Shown here: positions 32,793-41,650 of the stretch, one piece after another | Layout of the letters: every line of letters starts with the position of its first letter | Numbering within the stretch: the stretch's first letter is position 1 | Assembly (NCBI RefSeq): GCF_001667035.1 | Contig: NZ_LZIR01000057.1 | Coordinates: forward strand, 1 to 42,493 | DNA: 42,493 nt | From: Mycobacterium sp. 852002-51057_SCH5723018 | GTDB lineage: Bacteria; Actinomycetota; Actinomycetes; Mycobacteriales; Mycobacteriaceae | Direction: 5' to 3' | The notes under the pieces: generated by a model | Databases searched by the model: none | Told to the model about the DNA's origin: nothing | Seen by the model: the letters and a program-made list of their open reading frames with translations, nothing else | Made by a program: the position numbers and the translations under genes

Positions 32793-35030
32793 CTATCCCA
32801 CAGGATCGGCACGGGTCGTGGGAGCGAAGGAGCGCAGCCGCAGGCTGTTGCCGACCACGAACGCGCTCGAGCAGGCCATCGCGGCGCCCGCCAGCATCGG
32901 ATTGAGCAGGCCGAGGGCGGCCAGTGGGATCGCCGCGACGTTGTAGCCGAAGGCCCAAAACAGGTTCGTCTTGATGGTGCGCAGCGTCCGGCGGGAGAGC
33001 CGGATCGCGTCCGCCGCCGCGCGCAGGTCGCCCCGCACCAGGGTGATGTCGGCGGTTTCGATCGCGACGTCGGTGCCGGTGCCAATGGCAAGCCCCAGGT
33101 CGGCGGCGGCGAGCGCCGCGGCGTCGTTGACGCCGTCGCCGACCATCGCGACCACCTTGCCCTCGGCTTGCAGGCCTTTGATGGCGGCGACCTTGCCGGC
33201 GGGCGTGACCTCCGCGACGACGCGCGTGATGCCGACCTGGTCGGCGATGCACCGTGCGACGGTGCCGTTGTCGCCGGTGAGCAGCACGGGCGTCAATCCC
33301 AGCAGCTTGAACTGCCGGACGGCTTCGCGGCTGGTCGGTTTGACGGTGTCGGCAATCACCAGGATCCCCCGAGCGTGGCCGTCCCAGCCGACGGCGACCG
33401 CGGTCTTCCCTTCGGCTTCGGCGCGGGCCATGGCCGCCGACAATTCGGCGTCGACGTCCCAATCGGCCAGGACGCACTCGCGCCCGACGGCGACGGCGCG
33501 GCCCTCGACGCAGCCGCGAACGCCCTTGCCTGCCACGTTCGCGAAGTCCAGGACCGCGGGCAGGGGCCCGGCCTCGGCCGTAGCGGCTATGGCGATCGCC
33601 CTGGCGACCGGATGCTCGGACGCGTCCTCGACGGCCCCTGCGTAACGCAGCAGCGTCGCACGGTCGGTCCCCGGCGCGGCGATGACGTCGACCAGGGTCA
33701 TCCGGCCGGTGGTGACCGTGCCGGTCTTGTCGAGCACGATCGTGTCCACCGTGCGGGTCGACTCGACCACTTCGGGTCCCTTGATCAGCACACCGAGCTC
33801 AGCCGCGCGGCCCGCACCCACCAGCAGCGCCGTCGGCGTCGCCAGGCCCATGGCGCAGGGGCACGCGATGATGAGCACCGCCACGGCCGCCGCCAGCGCC
33901 GCAGTGAGAGGCGCGCCCGCCGCCAGCCACACCGCGAGGGTGGCCGAGGCGGCGGCGACGACGATCGGAACGAACACGGCGGAGATGCGGTCCGCGAGCC
34001 GCTGCACGTCGGCCTTGCCCGATTGGGCCGCCTCGACAAGCTTGGCCATCTGGGCGAGCTGGGTGTCTTCGCCGATCCGGGCGGCGCGCACGACCAGACG
34101 CCCGCCGGCGTTCACGGTGGCACCGGTGACGGGATCGCCCGCACCGACCTCGACGGGGATCGACTCACCGGTGAGCATCGAGGCGTCCACCGCCGAGGAT
34201 CCCGCGACGACCGTCCCGTCGGTGGCGATCCTCTCGCCGGGGCGCACCACGAACTCGTCGCCGACGGCGAGCCGGCCGACGGGGATGCGGGTTTCCGCGC
34301 CGTCCCGCAGCACCGCCACGTCCTTGGCGCCGAGGTCCAGCAGTGCACGCAACGCCGCGCCCGCCCGCCGCTTGGAGCGCTTCTCGAAGTAGCGGCCCGC
34401 CAGGACGAACAGCGTCACACCGGCCGCCACTTCGAGGTAGAGGTTGCCGGTGCCGGTGCCGGTGCCGGTGGTCAGCTGGAAGCCGTGGTGCATGCCCGGC
34501 CGGCCGGCCGTGCCCCAGAACAACGCATACACCGACCACAGGAACGCCGACAGGGTCCCGACCGAGACCAACGTGTCCATGGTGGCAGCGCGGTGTTTGA
34601 GGTTCATCCAGGCGCCGGCGTGGAACGGCCACCCCGCCCACAGCACGACCGGGGCGGCCAGGGCCAGCGACGCCCATTGCCAGTAACGGAACTGCAGGCC
34701 GGGCAGCATCGCCATGAGGATCACCGGGCCGGCGAGCACGGTCGCGGCGACCAGCCGCATGCGCAGCGACACCAGCTCGGCGTCGTCGGGCGTCTCAAGG
34801 TGGCGTTGCGGCAGCGCCGCGGTGTAGCCGACCTTCTCGACCTCCGCGATGAGTGCCCGGGCGTCGTACCCGGACGGGACCACCACGGTGGCCTTTTCGG
34901 TGGCGTAGTTGACGGTCGCGTCGACGCCGTCGAGTCTGTTCAGCTTCTTCTCGAGGCGCATGGCGCATGAGGCGCAGGTCATCCCCGCGATTTCGAGCTC
35001 GATGCTGTTCAGTGGGCTCAGTGGGCTCAT
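32793..35030 (-). CDS. copper-type P1B-ATPase (heavy-metal exporter)
   Basis: 745 residues from the ATG at 35030 (MSPLSPLNS). N-terminal HMA domain with GMTCASC (16-22). About eight membrane segments; the ion-path motif Cys390-Pro-Cys392 in [17 protein letters not shown] points to Cu(I)/Ag(I). Phosphorylation site Asp434 in DKTGT, then SEHPVARAI and the [12 protein letters not shown] hinge. These are typical of CtpA, CtpB and CtpV. It pumps metal out of the cytoplasm. The gene lies 25 bp after its HMA chaperone in one unit. The exact Ctp orthologue is not decided. Confidence 0.93.
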   Translation of the reverse strand: MSPLSPLNSIELEIAGMTCASCAMRLEKKLNRLDGVDATVNYATEKATVVVPSGYDARALIAEVEKVGYTAALPQRHLETPDDAELVSLRMRLVAATVLAGPVILMAMLPGLQFRYWQWASLALAAPVVLWAGWPFHAGAWMNLKHRAATMDTLVSVGTLSAFLWSVYALFWGTAGRPGMHHGFQLTTGTGTGTGNLYLEVAAGVTLFVLAGRYFEKRSKRRAGAALRALLDLGAKDVAVLRDGAETRIPVGRLAVGDEFVVRPGERIATDGTVVAGSSAVDASMLTGESIPVEVGAGDPVTGATVNAGGRLVVRAARIGEDTQLAQMAKLVEAAQSGKADVQRLADRISAVFVPIVVAAASATLAVWLAAGAPLTAALAAAVAVLIIACPCAMGLATPTALLVGAGRAAELGVLIKGPEVVESTRTVDTIVLDKTGTVTTGRMTLVDVIAAPGTDRATLLRYAGAVEDASEHPVARAIAIAATAEAGPLPAVLDFANVAGKGVRGCVEGRAVAVGRECVLADWDVDAELSAAMARAEAEGKTAVAVGWDGHARGILVIADTVKPTSREAVRQFKLLGLTPVLLTGDNGTVARCIADQVGITRVVAEVTPAGKVAAIKGLQAEGKVVAMVGDGVNDAAALAAADLGLAIGTGTDVAIETADITLVRGDLRAAADAIRLSRRTLRTIKTNLFWAFGYNVAAIPLAALGLLNPMLAGAAMACSSAFVVGNSLRLRSFAPTTRADPVG

Positions 35031-35055
35031 TGGGTGAGGGGTCCGGCTCCCGGTT

Positions 35056-35268
35056 TCAGGCGACCAAGACCGCGGCAAAGCCGGCCTCGTCGACCGCGCC
35101 CAGCACCGCGTCCTGGTCGACGGGCGCCGAACTTGTGACGACGAGCCTGCCCGTGCGCGCGCTGACGTCCACGTCGCGCACACCGGGGATCCGCGCCACC
35201 TCGCTTCGGATGGCGGCCTCGCAGTGTCCGCAGCTCATTCCGCTAACCTCGTACTCGCTCGTGGTCAC
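35056..35268 (-). CDS. HMA-domain copper chaperone (CopZ-like)
   Basis: 70 residues, a single heavy-metal-associated ferredoxin fold with the metal motif [11 protein letters not shown] and [14 protein letters not shown] start with an AGGAG ribosome site. It probably delivers Cu(I) to the ATPase immediately downstream. Confidence 0.92.
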   Translation of the reverse strand: MTTSEYEVSGMSCGHCEAAIRSEVARIPGVRDVDVSARTGRLVVTSSAPVDQDAVLGAVDEAGFAAVLVA

Positions 35269-35274
35269 GCCGCT

Positions 35275-35300
35275 CCTATCCGTACACCCCTTTGTATAGG
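35275..35300. promoter_or_regulatory. candidate metal-responsive site before the HMA gene
   Basis: CCTAT...ATAGG (outer arms) encloses TACA-CCCCTT-TGTA. It sits 7 bp upstream of the chaperone start codon. Outer and inner arms are nearly symmetrical and the spacer is C-rich, reminiscent of CsoR- or CopY-like copper operators, but not a consensus match. Confidence 0.35.
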
Positions 35301-35398
35301 AATTCGCGATGCGCGTTGCCCCGGGGGATTCCCGTCAGGTCGTAGCCGCACACGCGCGTCACGATTGTGCCTGAGCGCCGATCCGGTCTCAGACCCGG

Positions 35399-36220
35399 TC
35401 AGACGTAGCCCACACCGATATCGACGGACACCTGCGTGGCGGTGACCAACCTGGATTGGTCGGACGCCAGCCACGCGACGGCATCGGCGATGTCTTCGGG
35501 CTGGGCGATGCCCTCGGGCAGCAGCGGCTGGTGCATGCCCCGCAGGTGGGGGTAGGTGTCGGCGGCGGCATGCAGCGCGTCGCGCATCCGGCCGGTGCCC
35601 ATCGGGGTGGCGACCGCTCCGGGGTTCAAACTGTTGACCCGGATGTTGTACCGGCCGAGCTCGGCGGCGAACGCGCGCGCCATCCCGACGACCGCATGTT
35701 TGCTGGCCGTGTAGTGCACCATGAACGCCTGCATCCTGATGCCCGCGGCGGACCCGATGAGGATGACCGAGCCGCCGCGCCCGCCGTCGATGATGTGCTG
35801 CGCACCGGCCATCACGGTGTTCCAGGTGCCGACCACGTTGGTGTCGATGGTGTCGCGGAACGCCTCCGGGGTGATCTCATCCCAGGCCGCCGGGCTGCAG
35901 ATCCCGGCGTTGGCGACGATGATGTCCAGACGCCCCAGCTCGCCAACCGCGTTATCGACGGCGGCCTTGAGCGCGGCGATATCACGGATGTCGACCGCGC
36001 GTGTGACGACACTTCTGCCGTTGGCGGTGACGAGCCGCGCGGTCTCAGCGAGATCCTCAGGTGTCGGTGAATCGTAGGGAACGCTGGACGGCAACGGCCC
36101 GGCGATATCGATCGCGATGATGTCGGCGCCTTCGGCGCTCAGGCGCACCGCATGGGCCCGGCCCTGGCCCCGCGCGGCGCCGGTGACCAATGCCACCTTC
36201 CCCGGGATTGATTGGCTCAT
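35399..36220 (-). CDS. mycofactocin-coupled SDR family oxidoreductase
   Basis: 273 residues from the ATG at 36220 (MSQSIPGK). The cofactor motif [19 protein letters not shown] and the inserted segment [20 protein letters not shown] mark the TIGR03971-type SDRs that keep a bound NAD and pass electrons to mycofactocin. NAG motif, YTASK catalytic pair, and [12 protein letters not shown] end. Alcohol oxidation (carveol-like or aliphatic) is the usual role. It is divergent from the SRPBCC gene. Confidence 0.9.
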   Translation of the reverse strand: MSQSIPGKVALVTGAARGQGRAHAVRLSAEGADIIAIDIAGPLPSSVPYDSPTPEDLAETARLVTANGRSVVTRAVDIRDIAALKAAVDNAVGELGRLDIIVANAGICSPAAWDEITPEAFRDTIDTNVVGTWNTVMAGAQHIIDGGRGGSVILIGSAAGIRMQAFMVHYTASKHAVVGMARAFAAELGRYNIRVNSLNPGAVATPMGTGRMRDALHAAADTYPHLRGMHQPLLPEGIAQPEDIADAVAWLASDQSRLVTATQVSVDIGVGYV

Positions 36221-36339
36221 CGGTCGTTGCGTTCCTTTCTCAACCAGCACGCGACGCCGTCGTCGAACGGTCGTACCAGTGCGACTCGGCGAAGCGTAGC
36301 GTCGACCCCGTGCCGCCGGACAGCCGGAAGGAGACCGCC

Positions 36340-36813
36340 ATGACCGTCAACGCCATCGACGCGGGACCCCGACAGGTGAGTCGGTCGGTCGAAGTGGACG
36401 CGCCGGCCGCCGAGCTTTACGCGCTGGCCGCCGATCCGCGCCGCCACAGCGAGCTGGACGGGTCGGGCACCGTCGTCAGCAACATCAAGGTTCCCGCGGA
36501 ACTGGCTGTGGGGTCGAAGTTTTCGACGAATATGAAGATGTTCGGCGTCCCCTACCGCATCACCAGCAAGGTGACGGCGCTGAAGCCCAATGAATTGGTC
36601 GAATGGCGGCATCCGTTGGGCCACCGCTGGCGGTGGCACTTCGAATCGCTGTCACCCACCCGGACGCGGGTAACCGAGACGTTCGACTACAGCGACGCCG
36701 GCGCGATAAAGAACACGCTGAAGTACTACGAGCTGATGGGTTTTCGTAAAGCCAACGCCACGGGCATCGAGGCGACGCTGGCCAAGCTGCGCGACCGCTA
36801 CGCCGCGCAGTAG
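36340..36813 (+). CDS. SRPBCC (START/polyketide cyclase-like) family protein
   Basis: 157 residues. [21 protein letters not shown], followed by SELDGSGTV and [20 protein letters not shown], match the SRPBCC ligand-binding fold. The ATG at 36340 follows GGAAGGAGA. It probably binds a hydrophobic ligand; no enzyme motif is visible. Its last 40 bp recur at 39728-39767 as a second, orphan copy, framing the LysR-trpC islet. The relation to the divergent SDR is unknown. Confidence 0.87.
   Translation: MTVNAIDAGPRQVSRSVEVDAPAAELYALAADPRRHSELDGSGTVVSNIKVPAELAVGSKFSTNMKMFGVPYRITSKVTALKPNELVEWRHPLGHRWRWHFESLSPTRTRVTETFDYSDAGAIKNTLKYYELMGFRKANATGIEATLAKLRDRYAAQ
36766..36805. repeat. left 40-bp direct repeat (3' end of SRPBCC gene)
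   Basis: 38 of 40 bases match the segment at 39728-39767 in the same orientation. It is the part of the SRPBCC gene coding for [13 protein letters not shown]. Confidence 0.75.
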
Positions 36814-36901
36814 GGGGTGCCGCATCTGAGCCGGGGACGGTAGGGGCGCCTGGCCAGTGTTCCGTCGACTGGTCGGGCTTGCCCGCGGCATGGATACGCG
36901 C

Positions 36902-36936
36902 GTTGTCAGTACGATTGGTTGCTGGAAGCTGACAAC
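36902..36936. promoter_or_regulatory. LysR-type control site: GTTGTCAG-N19-CTGACAAC
   Basis: Perfect 8-bp arms 20 bp upstream of the LysR GTG, in the position expected for autoregulation. The same GTTGTCAG arm is repeated at 37913-37920, just downstream of the LysR gene. Confidence 0.55.
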
Positions 36937-36956
36937 TGTCGCAATAGCATCTTCAC

Positions 36957-37865
36957 GTGGAACTTCGTCAGCTGCGCTACTTCGTGGTGGTCGCCGAAGA
37001 GCTGAACTTCGGTCGCGCCGCAAAGCGGCTGCGCATTGCCGGGCCGTCACTTTCTCAGCAGATCAGGGTTCTCGAGCGGAATCTGCGGGTGCCCCTCTTC
37101 GATCGCGACCGCCGCTCCGTCACTCTCACGGCGACCGGAGCGGCACTGTTGCCGACAGCCCGTGCGCTTGTCGAACAAGCAGATTTCTTGCGCCGCCGCG
37201 CGATTGGATTATCGAATTCCGAACCCGTCCGGCTCGGCTATGTCGATTGGCTTCCCGCCGACTTGGCCGATCGGACGGCGGCCGTAGCGAATGTCGATAT
37301 CGATACGTGGGTGCTGCCCTCGCACAGCCAGGTCGCCAGGGTCGCCGAAGGAGGCATCGACCTGGCGGTCTGTTGGGTCCAGGGCCCCGACCTCGACGAG
37401 TACGGCCTCGATGCACATCTCATCGGCGTCCAACAGCTGCAGGCGGCGAGTGTCGGCGGGGAGAGCTCCGCCGTGAATGCGGCGGATACCGTGGTCTTGC
37501 TCGACAGCGACTCCGGATGCTGGTCTTCGTGGAATCGGTACGGGGAGCTTTTCGCCGAGGTGACGGGAGCCAACACGCTGCGAATCAGCGACGGCGGAAT
37601 CGCCGGCGCAATGTTTTTCGAGCACGTCCGCCGACTGGGCCGGCCGGTGCTCAACGCCCCCAAAGTCCAGAGCGCCGCCGTCGTACCCGCAGACATCGTG
37701 CAGCGCCCAATAGCTCCGCAGGCACCATATTGGACGTGGTCACTGGTATGGCGCCGCACTGAAGCCCGCGAGGCCGTGCGTGCCGTAATCGACGTGCTGA
37801 CAACCGATGCCGTCCTGCCGGACCTTTCTTCGGCCTGGCTCCCCGCCACTGAAGCCTACCGATGA
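36957..37865 (+). CDS. LysR family transcriptional regulator
   Basis: 302 residues with a GTG start. HTH_1 domain MELRQLRYFVVVAEELNFGR, AAKRLRIAGPSLSQQIRVLE and the hinge LTATGAALLPTARAL are clear. The effector domain is present (PVRLGYVDWLPADLAD, EGGIDLAVCWVQG) but diverged. It lies inside the islet bounded by the direct repeats, about 1 kb upstream of and on the same strand as trpC. It might regulate trpC or a lost gene. Confidence 0.88.
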   Translation: MELRQLRYFVVVAEELNFGRAAKRLRIAGPSLSQQIRVLERNLRVPLFDRDRRSVTLTATGAALLPTARALVEQADFLRRRAIGLSNSEPVRLGYVDWLPADLADRTAAVANVDIDTWVLPSHSQVARVAEGGIDLAVCWVQGPDLDEYGLDAHLIGVQQLQAASVGGESSAVNAADTVVLLDSDSGCWSSWNRYGELFAEVTGANTLRISDGGIAGAMFFEHVRRLGRPVLNAPKVQSAAVVPADIVQRPIAPQAPYWTWSLVWRRTEAREAVRAVIDVLTTDAVLPDLSSAWLPATEAYR

Positions 37866-38119
37866 CTGAGCACGCCGTCGCGCAATCGCTTGCAAAGATC
37901 GACGTTCACAACGTTGTCAGACATGCGTCATAACCGTCGCGTCCTCAGATCCACGTATCAGAGGCTCCCGGACGAAGAAGGACCACGGAACCGACGGGCG
38001 CAACCCGGCGCGGAAACTGCTCGATAGCAAGACTTCTACGTAACCTGCGTCACACTGCCGTGGAGCAATCAAACCTCCGTTGTGGCTTGGGGTTGGTGGC
38101 GCTACGCAGGCGCTCGAGG

Positions 38120-38330
38120 CGGCCGCCCCCTGCCACACATCGCTGCCCTAGCGAACGGCTGCCAAGTAACAAACCAGGCAACCAATCTCGGCGCCAGCCT
38201 TTCGGCGGCAACCGCCAATGTCTAAGCGGCCCACGCGCAATTCGTCGAGATTGCCAGCCAGTTCATGGCGACGCTGGCGGCGATCGGTCTCAACATCATC
38301 TTTCCGTGGGGATCGACACGAGCGAATTCT
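38120..38330 (+). pseudogene. remnant of an alanine-rich helical protein
   Basis: One plus-strand frame reads PHIAALANGCQVTNQATN and LGASLSAATANV, then a TAA, then AAHAQFVEIASQFMATLAAIG and LNIIFPWG. Changing that one TAA to CAA restores a smooth amphipathic helical segment of the sort found in mycobacterial secreted ESX-associated proteins. Flanking frames are degenerate, so I read it as a dead fragment. The family cannot be named. Confidence 0.35.
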
Positions 38331-38760
38331 CGAGCCGTCAGCGCAATTGGTACGCGGGGTCCTTTTGCTGTGCCATCAGCCAGTCGCATGCGGGTCGCAC
38401 GGCGGCGCAGCTTGATTGTTGGCGGTTTCAGTCCGGACGTCATCCGCGGCCTGAATCTCAGCTCCGAAGGAGAGCTGGCCCGGACGGAGCGGAAGCTACG
38501 CTCCAGACGGCCCTCCCGACAAATGGATGCGCCCAGTTTGACCAGCGGACTTGCGGATTCGTTGATGATTCGCATCGCCAAGCAGCGCGACTTGATACGG
38601 GCGACGGCTCAGCACTGCAAGTGGTGCGCTCACCCGCAACGATGGCACGACTTTCCAGCCGGGGTCGGCAACGAACAAGCAGTCACGCCTGGATAGGCAA
38701 TTTCGGCAACTGAGAGGTGTTGCCTAATAACAACACTGCTCGCTTGCGGAAGATTCGCCG

Positions 38761-38826
38761 CTCTCTGTTAGAGAGATCCGATCAGGTTGGAGATGTTGCC
38801 CAACAAAGGATTTGTGCGGTCCGCAC
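38761..38826. promoter_or_regulatory. three short hairpins in the trpC leader
   Basis: CTCTC-TGTTA-GAGAG (38761-38775), TGTTG-CC-CAACA (38794-38805) and GTGCGG-T-CCGCAC (38814-38826). They lie within 140 bp of the trpC ATG. I find no leader peptide rich in Trp codons and no T-box. They may be decay debris or a leader structure. Confidence 0.35.
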
Positions 38827-38897
38827 AGCTTGTCGCATCGCCCGCTAAACTCAATCGGCATAGAAGCCGCGGTGTTGTGGATAGGAGCGAAATCACA

Positions 38898-39692
38898 ATG
38901 AGCGTTCTGGACGGGATCCTCGTCGGCGTTCGTGAGGATCTGGAGGCGCGTAAACGCCGAACGTCTCTCGCCGAGTTGAAGGCCAAGGTGGCGGACGCGC
39001 CGCCGGCACTCGACCCGATGCCCGGGTTTCGCTCCGCAGGCCTGACGATCATCGGCGAGGTCAAACGCAAGAGCCCCAGTAAAGGCGACCTCGCTGATAT
39101 TCCAGACCCGGCCGCGCTCGCCGCTCAGTACGTGGCCGGCGGAGTTCAGGCGATCAGCGTTCTGACCGAGCACCGCCGATTCGGCGGATCACTGGCCGAC
39201 CTGGATGCTGTCCGGCAGCATGTCGACGTGCCGGTACTGCGCAAGGACTTTATCGTTGACGATTACCAGCTGTGGGAGGCGCGTGCGCACGGCGCTGATT
39301 TAGCTTTGCTCATGGTCGTTTCACTCAGCGACGCCGAACTGGCTAACCTGCTGGGACTGTGTATGGAACTCGGCCTCACGCCGCTTGTCGAATCGCACAC
39401 GGCCGACGAGGTCGGTCGTGCCGTGGCGGCAGGCGCCGAATTGTGCGGCATCAATGCCAGGGATCTGACCACGCTGAAGGTGGACCGCTCGGTGTTCGGC
39501 AAGCTGGCGCCGCTTATCCCGGAGGGCACGGTTCGGGTGGCGGAGTCGGGTGTGACGGGGCCGCAGGACGTGGCGGAGTATCGGGCATGGGGCGCCGACG
39601 TTGTCCTGGTTGGCGAGGCTCTCGTTCGCTCCGGTGATCCGGGCACCACCGTCCGCGATTTCATCGACACCGCGAACGCTCTGGTCAGCTAG
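38898..39692 (+). CDS. trpC: indole-3-glycerol phosphate synthase
   Basis: 264 residues, full-length TIM barrel. Catalytic and phosphate-site motifs present: [11 protein letters not shown] (Glu53, Lys55), [12 protein letters not shown] (Lys116), [15 protein letters not shown] and VLVGEALV. It closes the indole ring from CdRP in tryptophan synthesis. The ATG at 38898 has an AGGAGCG site. Unusually it stands alone, not beside trpB and trpA, inside the direct-repeat islet. It may be a second copy, as some actinobacteria have; the main trp operon is outside the window. Confidence 0.93.
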   Translation: MSVLDGILVGVREDLEARKRRTSLAELKAKVADAPPALDPMPGFRSAGLTIIGEVKRKSPSKGDLADIPDPAALAAQYVAGGVQAISVLTEHRRFGGSLADLDAVRQHVDVPVLRKDFIVDDYQLWEARAHGADLALLMVVSLSDAELANLLGLCMELGLTPLVESHTADEVGRAVAAGAELCGINARDLTTLKVDRSVFGKLAPLIPEGTVRVAESGVTGPQDVAEYRAWGADVVLVGEALVRSGDPGTTVRDFIDTANALVS

Positions 39693-39727
39693 GCCTGACC
39701 GGCATGCGCTGCGCCTGCGGTATGCGC

Positions 39728-39767
39728 ATCGAGGCGAGGCTAGCCAAGCTGCGCGACCGCTACGCCG
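39728..39767. repeat. right 40-bp direct repeat (orphan SRPBCC 3' end)
   Basis: 38 of 40 bases match 36766-36805. It codes for [13 protein letters not shown] and ends in a TGA at 39773-39775, but no SRPBCC gene body precedes it. Confidence 0.75.
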
Positions 39768-39769
39768 GC

Positions 39770-40324
39770 TCATGACGGATCGTCGGCATCCCAGGCCACC
39801 ACGCCCGAAACCCAATGGGAGAGTTGGTCGACCTGGTCGTTGCGGTGCAGGTGACGCGGCGGTGTCGCGTAGCTGGCGTACGGCCGGCAGCGGATAACCA
39901 CGCGGTTCTCCCGCTCCGACATCGCTGCGACGGAGGGACGCGCCTCCTCGCCGAGCGGCTGGCCCGACATCCGGCCGGCAACTGCCATCATCACGTCCAC
40001 CGCAAGGTCACGGTCGTCATCGAGGGTCGCGTCGGCGTAGACCTGCAGGTAGCTAAACGGCCACCGCTCGTCGAGCACACACAGGCTGACCTTGCCGTCC
40101 CGCTGGATGACCCGGGCCTTGCCGCGGCCGGCCATGGTGGACACCAGCAGTTCGTCGGTGTCGGTGGGGATGTAGTAGACGATCGACATGGCCGGCCCGT
40201 CGTTGCGGCGGCGGTAGCCGAACACACAGGTGCGATGGGTGCGGACGAATTCGCGCCGCTCCGACGGAAACATGTCGCGGTCGGTCGGAGCGGTGAATGG
40301 CTCCGCGGCCAGGGGAAGCAGCAT
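39770..40324 (-). CDS. PPOX-class (pyridoxamine 5'-phosphate oxidase-like) F420/FMN protein
   Basis: 184 residues from the ATG at 40324 (MLLPLAAEPF), with a GAGGACG ribosome site. Split-barrel flavin-binding fold: GPAMSIVYYIPTDTDELLVSTMAGRGKARVIQRDGKVSLCV. It ends RHLHRNDQVDQLSHWVSGVVAW. Members reduce or oxidise small molecules with F420 or FMN. The frame is open to 40447, but those codons belong to the control region. It is divergent from the TetR at 40401 and its 3' end overlaps the orphan repeat region. Confidence 0.85.
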   Translation of the reverse strand: MLLPLAAEPFTAPTDRDMFPSERREFVRTHRTCVFGYRRRNDGPAMSIVYYIPTDTDELLVSTMAGRGKARVIQRDGKVSLCVLDERWPFSYLQVYADATLDDDRDLAVDVMMAVAGRMSGQPLGEEARPSVAAMSERENRVVIRCRPYASYATPPRHLHRNDQVDQLSHWVSGVVAWDADDPS

Positions 40325-40385
40325 GTCGAAACGTCCTCGCTCGCAAGGGTGTTGACCCGACGCTTGATTAATAGATACAGTGTGG

Positions 40386-40397
40386 CCATAAATATGG
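40386..40397. promoter_or_regulatory. candidate operator CCATA-AA-TATGG
   Basis: A perfect 12-bp palindrome just upstream of the TetR GTG and in the 76-bp gap to the divergent PPOX gene. The AT-rich surroundings (ATTAATAGATACAG) suggest promoters here. Confidence 0.45.
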
Positions 40398-40400
40398 TAG

Positions 40401-41090
40401 GTGTCAAGCTCGGGAGTGCTCAGATTGCGCAATGTGAGCGACGTCAATCAGGGCCGGCCCCGCGGCCGCCCGGCCCTGCCGATTGATCGGATCGTTGCGG
40501 CGGCCGTCGAACTGGTCGACGAGCACGGGGCCGACGGGCTGTCCATGCGTTCACTGGCACAGCGCCTGGGTTCGGGCACCGCGACGCTGTACCGTCACTT
40601 CGCCAACCGATCGGAATTGGTGGCGGTGATCGTCGACCGCATGCTTGGTGAAGCCGAGCTGGACACGGAAGCGCTGACCGCACTGCCATGGGACCGGGCG
40701 TGTATATCCTTCGCGCAGAGCATGTTTGACGCGCTGAGCCGCCATGGCAATGTCGCGTCGTTGTTGATCGGGCACGTGCCGATGGGGCCCAACGCGCTGG
40801 CGCACCGCGAGCTTATTCTGTCGATCCTTCTCGACAACGGATTCGCGCCGGTGGTTGCCGCCCACGCCTATGCCACAGTGTCGCGCTACGTACTGGGTTT
40901 CGCGATCCAACGCCCGAGATCCGCGGCCGCCGACGACGATCCCGAGTTGGCCGCGGCGTTCCACGAGCTTGATCCGTCGCGCTATCCGGCGACGGCCGCG
41001 GTTGCCGACGATCTGCCCGTTCCCCTGGAAGAGGAGTTCGCATACGGGTTGCGGCTCATCGTCGCCGGACTCGAGCGATTGGGTCGCTGA
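40401..41090 (+). CDS. TetR family transcriptional regulator
   Basis: 229 residues with a GTG start. The DNA-binding part is RPALPIDRIVAAAVELVDEHG followed by LSMRSLAQRLGSGTATLYRHF, and the C-terminal domain resembles TetR_C_1-type ligand domains. It probably controls the divergent PPOX gene through the intergenic palindrome. Confidence 0.9.
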   Translation: MSSSGVLRLRNVSDVNQGRPRGRPALPIDRIVAAAVELVDEHGADGLSMRSLAQRLGSGTATLYRHFANRSELVAVIVDRMLGEAELDTEALTALPWDRACISFAQSMFDALSRHGNVASLLIGHVPMGPNALAHRELILSILLDNGFAPVVAAHAYATVSRYVLGFAIQRPRSAAADDDPELAAAFHELDPSRYPATAAVADDLPVPLEEEFAYGLRLIVAGLERLGR

Positions 41091-41158
41091 ACCCATCGCG
41101 GTTGGAAACCGTGTCCCCTAGGAACAATTGCCCCAATGCCCATCCGAAGGGACTGCCG

Positions 41159-41650
41159 ATGATCGACCATGCCCAGACCGCCGCCTCAAGACCGCATCGC
41201 CTGGCGCAGACGCTGACCTCATGCGGGCAGCTGATCAGCCGCTACGGCCTCGTGGTCGTGTTGGCCTGGATCGGGTTCGGCAAGTACGTGAAGATGGAAT
41301 CGCGCGTGCTGATCGAACACAACCCCCTGATGAGCTGGGTCTACCACGTTTTCAGCGTCTCCACCGTCGCGCGCGGGCTCGGAACGATGGAAATCGTTGC
41401 CGCGCTTCTCATTGCGCTGCGGCCGCTGTGGCCCCGCGCATCGGCGGTCGGCAGCGCTCTGGCGGTGGTCCTGTTCATGGGCACGCTGAGCTTCCTGTTC
41501 ACCACGCCAGGGGTGGTCGGGACCTATGCCGCCGGTCTGCCGGTGTTGTCGGCGCTGCCGGGCCAATTCCTGCTCAAGGATCTGGTGCTGATCGGCGTTG
41601 CGGTGTGGACTCTGGGCGATTCTCTTACGGCGCGAAAAGCGTTCCCCTGA
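41159..41650 (+). CDS. DUF417 family membrane protein (RclC/YkgB-like)
   Basis: 163 residues, four hydrophobic segments: YGLVVVLAWIGFGKY, GLGTMEIVAALLIALRPLW, SALAVVLFMGTLSFLFTTPG and LKDLVLIGVAVWTL. The sequence matches DUF417, which includes the reactive-chlorine resistance protein RclC. The ATG at 41159 has a GAAGGGA ribosome site. A role in oxidative or membrane stress is inferred from the family. Its 3' end overlaps the convergent TetR gene by 26 bp. Confidence 0.88.
   Translation: MIDHAQTAASRPHRLAQTLTSCGQLISRYGLVVVLAWIGFGKYVKMESRVLIEHNPLMSWVYHVFSVSTVARGLGTMEIVAALLIALRPLWPRASAVGSALAVVLFMGTLSFLFTTPGVVGTYAAGLPVLSALPGQFLLKDLVLIGVAVWTLGDSLTARKAFP

Larger units (their letters stand above)
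37866..38897. other. 1-kb region without intact gene; decayed sequence before trpC
   Basis: No complete gene is supported on either strand. It is less G/C-rich at codon-like positions than its neighbours. It holds GTTGTCAG at 37913-37920, a probable broken gene at about 38120-38330, and, just before trpC, three short inverted repeats (38761-38775, 38794-38805, 38814-38826). The trpC promoter must be here or further upstream. Confidence 0.5.

Noticed and set aside
34443..34472. short GGTGCC tandem stretch inside the P-type ATPase gene
   Set aside because: Encodes Gly-Thr repeats in frame in a loop between membrane segments; a small codon repeat, not a separate element.
33168..34970. 600-codon open frame on the plus strand
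   Set aside because: Antisense to the P-type ATPase; rich in Arg, Gly, His and Asp as expected from a complementary high-GC frame, with no domain.
38265..38696. 143-codon plus-strand frame before trpC
   Set aside because: Only its first 20 residues look like protein (end of the remnant); the rest is arginine/serine-rich noise, so not called as a gene.
36814..39727. islet as a classical integrative element
   Set aside because: No integrase, tRNA or excision gene is present, so only the direct repeats are reported and not a named element.
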